From: Tetraselmis striata
Lineage: Eukaryota; Chlorophyta; Chlorodendrophyceae; Chlorodendrales; Chlorodendraceae
Direction: 5' to 3'
NCBI GenBank assembly: GCA_006384855.1
Contig: VCJN01002429.1
Location: 1-64,000 of the forward strand
Length of the DNA: 64,000 nt
The notes below the pieces were generated by a model. That model made no database searches. It was not told the DNA's origin and saw only the letters and a list, made by a program, of their open reading frames with translations. The stretch's first letter is position 1. Each line of letters begins with the position of its first letter. The position numbers were made by a program, and so were the translations under genes. This document shows positions 1 through 11,400 of the stretch, piece by piece.

Positions 1-287
1 CCGTAAATCCAATCCTAAACAAAACCCTAAATCACAATCCCGACCTGTCGAAAATACGGGCCGAAACAGGTACAGCCTCAGCCCAGAGTCCCACATGTAC
101 CAGCTGAGTTAATGTCCAGGCTGAGGTCCTCACAGAGACAGTCAGCGTGGGGCCCCCTGAGCTTAAATTCCGAGTGCAGGAGCAAGATTTAGGACAGACC
201 GCATAAACTCCAGATCGACCCGTTGAAAGCATGTATCCTTATTCACCAGCCGTAAAAGTCAAATCCAGGCTGAACTTCATGGTGGTG

Positions 288-533
288 GACATGAATCCGG
301 GCCTGAAATTCAGATTATCACTCAGAAGCTTCATATTCAGCAGAATTCCACGCAAATTCAAATGTATTCTAGATGGTTGACAGTGATTCCGACAGAATGC
401 CGGGCTTTGACATGAATTCAGGCTAAACCTCAGAATGTACATATTCAGCGGTATTCCCGGCAGAATGCAACTGTATTTTGGATGTTTGGCAGCGATTCAG
501 GATGAATGCAAAGCTTTGACGTGGGTTTAGAGT
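288..533. repeat. Degenerate tandem repeat, about 110-120 bp unit
   Basis: One unit runs from 288 to 408 and a diverged second from 409 to 517; a third begins at 518 and fades. Each starts with GACATGAAT or GACGTG and shares blocks such as ATATTCAGC and GATTC. The stretch 1-287 contains weaker similar words and may hold older units. No coding sequence is supported in 1-639, which probably is intron or flank of the gene starting at 640. Confidence 0.55.
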
Positions 534-639
534 GAATGCTCGGAACTTAGGGGGGTGTATCTAGCCCTGAATGCTGCCTCATCGTGGCATGTTGGGCTGA
601 AAGGGGTGGGGTTGTCACGTGTGCGTCGTGATGGCGCAG

Positions 640-2554
640 GGTAAGACGCAGCAGGAGCTGGAGGCATCCCGGGCGGAGGCGGAGCGCCTGCGGGCGGAGG
701 CGACGGGCACGGCGGAGACGCTGCGGCGCCGGGAGGCGGAGGTGCAGCAGCTGGAGAGCCGGCTGCAGGAGCTCAGGTGCTCGTTTCCAGCGGAGCGCTT
801 GCGCCCCCACAATCTCCATACTTCTATCCATCCCTGGAGCCACCTCTGAACATCCCACATTATGCCCTAAACACTCTTTGGGCTTGCGGATATTGTTTAG
901 TCCTTGCCCCCCCTCCCCTTCCTGACCCCGCAAGAGGGGAAACATGATGTTTTCGGCATCGTCAGAATAAAGCATGGATATATAACGGAGGTTTTGTGCG
1001 AGGTGACAAAACATTTCACAGCGTTGGGACCCACTAACCAATTTAATGGTACGGCAGGTGAATGCCAAAATGTTCACTTTAGGAGTGAATCAGGCCAGTG
1101 ACAAACGCGTGTGTCACGCATTGCACCTTGCGCTGTTGCGCAATCCTACCGCATGTATCTAATGGGCAGGCGCTCATTACTCCGCAATAGCAGTGGTATC
1201 TCTTGCCTTACCTCCCCCCCCCCCCCCCCCCCCCCCCCGCCGTGAAGTGATGCGCACATTATGTGTGTGTTGTGAGGGGGGAGGGGGGGGGATGGGTTTG
1301 GGTGCGTGGTAAGCTTTTAGTCGACTTAACGATGGAGGACAGGTAACAGTGAACCTCTTGCAGCATTGTTTTCGGCAGCGAATCCAGTTACGGACTGCCC
1401 TTTACATAGGCAGCAGCTCTGTCATCAAGCAAAACCCTGAACGCTATACTCTGAAGCCCTGTTGCGCCTTGGCCCGAATTCCCAGGCTATTGAACCGAAA
1501 TCGACGTTTAAGCATGGTGCATCCATCGGGAGCTGATCGGCAGTGGTTGAGGGCGTACGGCTGATTCTTGCTTCCATGCGTGTCGCAGGCTGCCTAATAG
1601 CGCCAGGCAACAGCAGCAGGAGACGTCCACAGGCGAGGCAGACTCGGCTGAGCGTGCTGCTGCAGCTTTAGGAGGCGAGTTGCCAGCCGGCGGCAGCGGT
1701 CTACCGCTGGCCGCCCCGCACGCAGCAGGAGCCGCCAGCGGCGCGAACGGTGCTGCGGACGCAGTGGCACAGGCCGGCCCAACCCTACTGGCGCCAATAG
1801 AGACGGCTGCCGCCGCCGTCCGTGCCGCTGTTGTGGCTCTCGTGAGCTGCCCGCGGGGCGGGGAGGAGCTGCCAGATGGCGTCCTGGTGAGTCTACCCGC
1901 TTTATTGCCTTGCCTATGCCCCTCCCACCCCCTTCCCTCGCTGCAATCACTTGTTCTCTAGCAGGCTGAGCCGCAGCACCTTCTTGCTATGCCAACACGG
2001 AAGTCGGTCGCCACCTCAGAATCGCACCATTCCAGATTCAAGCACGCTGGGCGCACGTTCAACTTCATTGTCACGGCAGTACTTGTCGAGCTACAGTTCC
2101 CTCATACGCCTGCTGACCTGCAAAGCCTTTGTTTTGGACATCGCATGCGCGCGCGCGTGCGTGTGTGTGTGTGTGTGTGCATGTGTGTGTGTGTGTGTGT
2201 TTGTGTGTGTGTGCATGTGTGTGTGCATGTGTGTGTGCATGTGTGTGTGTTTGTGTCAGTGTGTGCGTGTGTTTGTGTGTGTGTATGTGCGTGTGTGTGT
2301 GTATGTGCGTGTCAGTGTGTGTCTGAGTGTAAGTGCAAGCGTGTCACAATACAGTGTATCGAAACCACCCTTTGCAGCCCTCACATACATTCATTTATTA
2401 TTCGACCCCCCCCTCCCCACCTCCCCCCCCCCCCCCCCCCCCACCCGCCCAAGATGCCCCACATTCAGCATGAGATATTACCCAATTGGCCCGATGCTAC
2501 ATAACGAAGCTCCAAAACCATCACTTGCAGATGCTCGCCGATGATCCGAAACAA

Positions 2555-2587
<33 letters not shown>

Positions 2588-2854
2588 GTTGTGGCATAAA
2601 TTGCAACCACCTTTTGACCTGTAACGGTCCTGAAATACGTTTCACCCCCCCTCCCCCGGCCCCCCGAGGTACCTGACCTTGAGCATGTCAGGCTTTGCCA
2701 AATGACTCAATGGCAATGCTTCGAAACCATCACTTGCAGATGCTCGCCAAGGCTCCAAAGTGAATGCTCTTGCTTTCGCTCTCTCTATCCTGCGACCTAG
2801 CTCAATAACTACCGCCGATTTACTGCCCTTTGCAATTCTGGATTACGTTTCATA

Positions 2855-2886
<32 letters not shown>

Positions 2887-5397
2887 CCCCTATGCCAAAT
2901 CCAACCTTCAGCAACTTATTATTCTACACCCAATAATGAATGCCTATGCTCGCAAACCATTGCTTGCCCCTATTTACCGCCATATTCACAATTTTGTCAT
3001 TTTGTTCAGTGTTCAATTATTTAATTCATCTGGCGTGTTGGGCTGTCATGAGTGTGGCACGCATTTCGGCATTTGTCTAAATGTCTTCGCTTTCCCGACT
3101 TCGAGCCGCGAACCATGTGCCCAACGCCTAAAATGGCTATGCGCAAAGCAGCTGGCCAGCAGGCTCCTGATGCTCTGTTCCACTGGCTTGCTTTTTTCTG
3201 TCAGGACCTGGAGCGTGAAGCATGCGACCGCATTTCCGATGCCGATGTGGCGGTTCGGGGCGCTCTCACCCAATGCCGCGGCGCTACGTCCCCTGGAACT
3301 CCCGGGCGCGAGATGGCCTGCTTGATGACCTCGGAGCAGGTAAGTTGGGAGAGGAACGGCGATGATGGAGAGTCTTCTGATCTGCGGGCAGGGAGTAGTG
3401 TGACACGGAGGGAAGTGGCATTTGATCTGGCTGGCCACAAGTGCTGTTTGGCGTGCATATTGCATACCCGTACCACTAAATTGGGTTTACGGGCGACGAT
3501 GGAAGAACTTTACAGCATGAAGCCGTGTTGTCCATTAAGTTTTCGTTGTAAATTCTAGTAGAAATCAATATGCAGATTTACAATTTTGCATCTCCCTTTT
3601 TGGGAGGGTCAATACAATGAAGGAGATTCCATAGATATATATACTACGTATGGATGGACACATGATATGCATGGACACATAACCCAAAGTGTGCGTGCGT
3701 TATTCCATGGTGAGAATGGGCCATCCAAAATGATAGAGGCTGGAGCAAGGCCGGTGACAAAGGCTTTACGCTGTCACACACCATCACCCACGGTCGTGCT
3801 GATTGTTGGTGATGAGCTTCATGGGAGCCTGCATGCAGGGGTGGCTATACGCATAGTTCATGCCGTTATGGCGACAGTGTGAGATTCCGCTCGGACTACA
3901 AAGGGTTTGGGCAAGTCTGTGCCACAGTCTTGCGCTGGCACTGCTCATGTCCATTTTCGTACATCCAATCTGTACAGTCTATAGTGACCGTGAGTGAGCC
4001 ACTGGCACAGCGTCAACCCCCTCTGGCTGTACTGTGCAGCTGCTGGCGCTGCAAAGGATGGTCAGCCAGGCGTTCACAGGCATGCTGGAAATGGCGGGGG
4101 CCGCGCTGGATGGCGCCGCATACGCTGGCAACAGCTTCAAGCCAGGTGCGGCGTGCGCCCGTCTGCCTTGCGCGCTGAAGTTTAGGCGGCGGCGCTGAGC
4201 ATGGGATGTGGGCGCCATGGTGCAGGCAAGGCGCGCGATACGTGGTCCGTCCACCTGGAGGACCTCTGCAGCAGCATCTACATGTGCATGCGTGGCGTCG
4301 AGCAGCACATGAATGCCGAGATCGCGTCCATGGTTGCTGGGCTACAGGTGAAAGCCCTCCCACCCCACCCTCGCCCACCGCCATTGCCTGAGCTCCACGT
4401 TTCCCGCTGCTAGGCTGTCAACAGCAGTACATGTGCACAGCTTAACTACGATCTTATGTTGTTGATGTGCATATTGCTCCCCCGCAAAAAGCTTTCACGC
4501 AGCCAGAAATGCAATATACACCGTGCAGGTGTATAGATGGGCAGTCGCTTTCATTATCCAGGCTGGGACTGACCTTACTAGCTAGGCTGAGATGAGCTGT
4601 GCAGCAGCAACGCCATAGACAAGGCTCTGGTTTTCCCCTACCTGACTGTGCTTTATCGGAAATTTCCTAGGGTTTTAAAGTACGCGCGGTAAAGGGCGCT
4701 TACGCGCGTGCAGGCCTGAGAGACGGCGCGCAGACGTGCCGTGCATCATCATACATCGGTAAATTAGGGAAATACTTATGTTAACTGCCTATGCGGGCTT
4801 GTTGTGCCCAGCTGCATTGCTCACGCACACGCAACCTCACCTAGCCAGACTGCAGACTCAAATCTTGTGATGTGCTTTCTAATTACCAACTGGGCGCACA
4901 GGCATCAAGCACGCAGTATGTCGGAAGTTTCGATGCGTCAACCTGGGAGAGTAAGTTCTTGGGAGACTGCATCCAGGGCATGCTGCGCGAGTGGAGCGAC
5001 GCTGTGGCTGCAGCCGCTCCAACGGTGCGCCCATGCTACGCGACACACAGCGCGCAGTGGCTATGCTGCAGCCCGGAGAGAGGCTAGGTGTGCGCACTTG
5101 ACAGCGGCGGCGGCCGCAATACACACGTAGCGCATTCTACTGGGTTCCATGGTTGTTCACAAAGAATCGTAAATTGTTTCGCACTGAATTTGGGATTCTG
5201 GGTTACAACACAGCATTTATGGTTTTATTATTTTTAGGGTTTGAGGATGAAACTCAAGCCCTAAACATTCTTGCATCTGAAAAGCATGTAGACTGATCAC
5301 ATATTGAGGATAAATGATGTTTTCCTATCTTTGTGGGGTTTTAGGGTCCAAACCCTGAAATACCCAAAACCCTAAATTTGCGTCGAGATAAAGGGGG

Positions 5398-5428
<31 letters not shown>

Positions 5429-8400
5429 TGGTCGCTAGCGATATGTAGTGAAGCCAAAGCGTTGCGGTTATGGGGGTGTACCCCCGTCTCAGGTCTCCGA
5501 GGCGCTGGAGGCCGCCCGGCAGCGTGTGGAGGATGCCTCCCATACCAACGCCGAGCTGAAGGCCATCCAGGCGCTCATCCACGAGCAGTCGCTCCAGGTG
5601 GCGGCGGTCCTGCACATACGCCGGTACAAACCTGGGCCGCAGCGCAGGGCAGCTTTTCCGACGCTCTGCCTGCCTGACCGCGCTTTCGGCCCTCAGGTCG
5701 AGCGTGATGAAGGCGGCACTGAGCGAGGCGCAGAGCTTTGGAGTTGCCTCCCTAGCAAATCAGATGGTGGCAGCCATGGCTGAGGGGCATGCCATCGCAG
5801 GTTCTACCCGCCGCCTTCCAACGCCTGCAGCTACGCTACTTGCCTCGGGCCCTCTTAATTAACGTCCTTGATGGCTGCCATGCCACTCACTCACATGCAG
5901 TTTTATCGCATAACACTTCTGCCGGTAGATACTCTCGAATTGTTGATCTAAATCTCAAATTGACTAAGCTGAACAAGAAACAAGCAAAACCCTGTTATGT
6001 CAATTAGGGCTTATCGCTCAGTGGACTAGAGCGCCATGAAAAATGGCATCAGGGTGTCAGGTGCTGGACCTGTCAAGTTGAACTTCCCTCGTTCAAGAAA
6101 TAACGATCCCCTGCGGCAACGTGATGCAGAGACTTGGTGCAAGGCATGCCCGAAGGTACCACCGGCATCCAACAAATCAGCGCAGGCGTGGCAAGTGGGG
6201 CCCTCATCTCCTTGCCCTGATGTCTGACTCAGTTCTATGCCTATGCGACAATGCCGCCCTCATACAATACAGCATCTAGCGCCCCTCTGGACAGCTTTTG
6301 GTGACTAGTGAGACCACACATTTTATATTATTTAATTTCTTGACGGTCCCCCCCTCCCCCCTCCCCCCCTTGCTTCATGACCACTTTGCTGGCTGCAGGC
6401 GGTGTCGTTGCGCTCCAGGCGTTGCCTCGCCATGGAAGCCTTCAAATGGCTCGGACACCTGGCCGACATTGCCTCGGATGCGCTGCTCCTCAGCGGCGGG
6501 CGGGCGGCAGCTTTCAAGGCGCAGCTTCCCCCCCGCCCTCCTCACCCCCTTTGTGGCCCCTTTCATCGGGCGCCTTGCCGCGATGAGCAGCGTTATATAC
6601 ATATCGCCATCATATGGTATCTATTTTTACCATGAGCAGATGAGCACCAATTTATCAGTCACCATCTCTGTATCCACAATCCAGATAAATGTGCCATCAT
6701 TGAAATCGGTATAAATGCGCCACATGCCAACGTGTGAAACAGGTGACTTCTTGCTAGTTGCTGCCTCCACGGCTGTACCAACTACTACTGGCCAGCAGTA
6801 ATGAGTCTGGTGACATACTTTTATTTGGCTAATGCATCCTCGCAGATTGTCATGGCTTCTGGGCAACGCTTCATGGGCGAAATCTTCAGCTGCGCAGGTA
6901 TGTGAACCATCACTCCAAACAGCCCGTCCTCACGTTCTGACATCTCCGTGTACCGTACTTCCGCTTGTCCTGCGCTCTTGCTTTATGGTGTGGCGTGGTT
7001 TAACGCGCACAGCCCGGAGGCCTCGGGGTAGCTAAAGGGCATCACCCGGCCCAAATTGGTGCCTGCCTGTAGCCCTAGCTCTTGCTTTATGCATTTCTAT
7101 GTACGCATATCCCCACGGGGTAGTCAACGGCATGATATACACATTCCACCAGCACGCCGTCAATTGATGCAATGTTCCATCAACCCGTGCACTGTTGCTT
7201 AGATTGCCTTGCTGTACCAGTACAGTCCTTCACAATAGTCTTGGCATGTAAATTTTCGGCCGTATGACCACGTCGGCACAGCGTGGGTCGGTGACATAAT
7301 GTTGTATGATGAACAGCTTGGAATATCGCGATATGGTTTGGTTGTGACTGGGCATGTTGGTAGGGGCGCCGGAATTACAGTCTCCTAGTCGCACAACACC
7401 AGTAGTGGTTGACCCGAAATATAAACCGGGGGGGGGGGGGGGGGGGTTACAGTGTCTTTGCTTACCCTACATACCCTAAGGCCCTGGCTTTACGCGCGGC
7501 TCATCTCCCGGTGACTAGCGGTTGTAGTCGCACGCACTATATATGCGGTCGGGTTTTTGGACTTTTGGGGGCGCAAGGCGGTGCCCGTTTGCATGATTTG
7601 GGGTGCCCATTCATGGCTAGCCTTACCATATACCCTAGACGAAACCCTGGAAAGTGACCCCCATGGATCTGCCCTCTGGCGGGTTTGGGGTTGCACGCCA
7701 CCCCAGCGACGGATGGATGAGCCCCGCCCTAGAGTACATTAATAGAATATTTAGTACCTCGTAGAGGTCCCCCCCGGACCAGGACCGAAACCCTTTATGT
7801 CCAGATTGTGACCTTGGCACGTGCAATCCACCGACGCCGCCGTCCGCCACGTGCCATCATCTTTATACAGGTGGATTCGTCCTAATTAATAGGGATATTG
7901 GTCGCTGCCGGTAGCCAATTCGACCATCGCCTCACTCAAACCCGAAGGATCCCCGAAGGACTGATAATTAATTGATGGGCAGCAGCGGTGGAGATATAGG
8001 TACGATGAGTAGGAGCGGGGGGCGGGGGGGGGGGGGGGGGGGGGGGGTCCCAACGAGTAGGGACAAATCCTTAGTCGCTAGTTGCCACGTACAACACCCG
8101 ACGAAGGTCGAGCCAGTATCCAAGGAAGACTCGAGTCAGCCTAAGTTCCGAGGTACATGTATGGTGGTAGTGAAAGCGGGAGAGCGACTCAAACTCAAGT
8201 AGCGACTAGTACCTCGTCGGGTCGTACATTCAGCGCATCTGTCTCTATGGTACATGGTATTAAATACTGCTAGTGTGCTGCCTGTACTGCCAGTTAATAT
8301 TCAGTGTGGAATAATGGTACTACAGGAGTCAACAGTAATGAACGGGTGGGTCTTAATCCGTGCGCAGGCTGCACGCCACATGTCGCCAAACTGATTGCCG

Positions 8401-11400
8401 CCATGTGGGCATATATCCTCATTTTTTCTCGAGCTAGCCTCCCCTAGTAGTCGCACAACGAATGCGATGGCGTATGGTGGGCACATACGCATTTACATCT
8501 AGCATTGGTGAAATGCTACATCTTGCCAGATGCGACGAATGTGTTACATCGCATCTATGGGATGTACATCTAGGGTTATTTAGGGGTATTTCTATGCCCT
8601 ACTCTGAAAACACGCGGGGCCATGTTGCGGTTATCTTGCGTCGCGAGCCCATGGCCGCGCTTGGCGTATGCGCTTCAAAAATCAGCGATAACCGCCCGTT
8701 GGTGCGCCCGAAAAAAACGGAAATTGCCTGTCAGCAATAAAATGAGCAAAAATCGCAGTAACAGCGCGTAGTACATAAGGTCATCGTGTGACTGTAAACT
8801 GTGTGCGGTACTTAGTCCCATTCGCACCTGCGCCCGCTAAGTCTGCGCTAAGTCACCGCACAGTGGTTCTCGCGACAGGCCCGCCTCAGTCCGAGGAAAG
8901 GTGCCAACAGCGAATCGGACATGCGCACGGGCGTGCGCGCGTACAAAGAGCGTTGCTTAACGCTCAGGCCGCAGCCTGAAAGTAACAATCGCGCTTTGTT
9001 TCGATATATTTACTTGGTAGCGAAGGTGGCACCGCGTGGGGCACCGATTTGAAGTTCGGCTGTTAAAAACCCGTTCATTACTTTTGACGCCTGTAATATT
9101 GCGGAAACTGTTATTATTCTCATGGTCAGCACACAGTAGATATAATTACTGAGAATCGTCCGGCAAAGTAGTGGCCGCCGTATAGTGACCGGTGATAGGG
9201 GCACGGTTTGAGTGTACTAGTGCATCGGCCGGACATGTACGTATTGCATATATACAACACGCGTATATACAACACGGGTCGCGTCGGCATCATATACGGA
9301 TTTTAATTTTGAATTACTGCTAATACTACGCGGGCCGCGCTCCCAACAGAAGCGTCGCCCTACAGGATGCTGTAGCCCCCTGAACCAGCATCACAACACC
9401 GGTTCCGGCCAGGGCACTGCGGAGGAGCAACCATCAGCCGGCAGCCGAGTCCGCAGCCGACCGGGGAAGGAAGTAGAAGTAGTATTGTAGTAGAAGTAGT
9501 ATTGAAGTAGTAGTACAATACGGGTCATAGTCGCCCGAATTTTATTTTGCAGTTTGCCACAACATATGATATATAAACGCGCGGTACGTTAATTTTGAAT
9601 CGACTATTACGCAGCGTGTATCCCGGCCGACCACCTACGGGTAGTATTGTAGACCGTACGTATACATGCATATCAGAAGTACTAGTATAAATCAACATGT
9701 GGAATTCCGGGCTTCTTTATATGGCGTATGCATCAGCTGCTGCTTTTTTTGCGTTGCCAGTTGCCACGCCTTGCCCTGATTTTTATCCATCAGCCAATTC
9801 GAGCGTTTCGGGCTTGCCTAGGTTACGAAATGATGTTTGTCCTGACCGCTTTCCATACATCTAACTCCATCACCGGGCCCTGGATGCCTGCCCCTTTGCT
9901 ACGGCCGCCGCGCGCCCTATCTGATCTGAGCTGAGCTGTATGGTGGGTTTGATGTGTGTGTGCTCTGGTAAAGATAGTCATCATGCGGTGCAATCTAACT
10001 GCGCAATCTAACCAAGCAGTAGATTGCTGTAACAGCATTTGGCCACCTAAATGCTGATGTAACATCTGCAGGTAATGTGGTATCAGACATCAACGCTCCC
10101 GGGGCTCCACTCTCTGGGAGCGACGAGGCAGAGTACGAGTCCAAGGCTGCTATCAGCGCTGCAAAGGCGGACTTCGTGGAGGCAATGTCGCTCGTGGACC
10201 GCAGGGCCATGCAGGTGACGTACCAGCGCTCTCGCATGCCACCGCCTGGCGCAATTGGGCGGTCGGCGCAGTGCTCCAGATGCTGCAAGACACCAAGCCC
10301 TGCCTGACAATGCATGTGCGGCAATAACTTGCTGTGTCATGGTTGCTGCAGATCCTGATGACGTCCGTTGGACTGTCGAAGAGTTCGCCGCCTGCCGGGC
10401 ACGCCCATGCGGCGACACGCGTGTCACCAGCCTCAATCGGTGCCATGCGCAGCGTGGTGGTGAGGAGGGTGGCTATGAACCTGCGGGTGAGGCCTGCTGT
10501 GCTCACGCGTGCAACTACGTGTGCCGGCGCGGTAATATGAACATTGCGAATACGAACTATATGACAGAGGTCAAATGTAGACAAAACTATGGCGGAACTG
10601 TTGTGTATGTCCGTGTAGACTGCATGCAAGCCCCATTTGAGGCTTATGACAAAGGTTCTTATAGGTGGGTCGGCACCTGTAGTCTGATGAGCACGCGTGA
10701 CAATCAGCGCTATCACCACTTCTGCGTAGTCCCCTGTCCGCTATCTGCCTGCTGCCCTATCTTGGCTTTGATGCCTTACTGAGCGTGACTGATTGGTGTA
10801 CATTCTCAGCAAGGGCACATGCCGGAGGACAGCATCCGCTCCCAGGCCATTTTGCTACAGAGAACCTCAGTCGCGAAGAACGTTCTCCTTGTCATCGACC
10901 CCAAGCCATATGCGGTAAGCATCGTTATCACCACACCAATACCATGATGCACCGCACAATGACGTTGCCGCTGTGCGACTGCAGCTCCTGGGGCCTCCAC
11001 GCGCTACTGAGACTTGGCCGCTACCTTATGGGTAGGGGATGGCCCCAACGCCCGAGGAGAAGGAGCTGGACGAGCGCAACAAGAAAACGATCCAGGCAGT
11101 CCGGAGGGTTGCCGCCAAGGTGCGGTTTTCTGGTGCTATCGATGGCGGGACAGCTGCGCTGGCGCCCGCTGCTGCCTTTTCTGCCCGCTGCTGCCGATTC
11201 ACCGTCGCCCTGCTCCATGGCCGCATCCGCTGCTGCTGAATCCTACCCCCCCCCCCCCCCCTCTGCGCTACCATAGCTGCGCTGGGAGGTCCGGAACATC
11301 AAGGACATCGAGCGGCTGGCGGACGAGGGCATTGATGAGCACGGCCTGCTCGACATCTTTGACCTCATCATGAAGCCCAAGGCCCCTGCCGGGGTGGCTC

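Noticed and set aside
1951-2544. Cys/Val-rich frames across the TG repeat
   Set aside because: Pure product of the dinucleotide repeat in an intron.
5210-5380. Telomere-like TTTAGGG/CCCTAAA words
   Set aside because: Only single scattered units, also near 1-30, 38405 and 63710; no array.
6003-6115. tRNA-like sequence (CGCTCAGTGGACTAGAGCG, then a hairpin and GTTCAAG)
   Set aside because: A D-arm-like stem and an A-box-like word are present, but the acceptor stem does not pair, the base before the anticodon is wrong and the T-arm cannot be placed; at best a tRNA-derived scrap.
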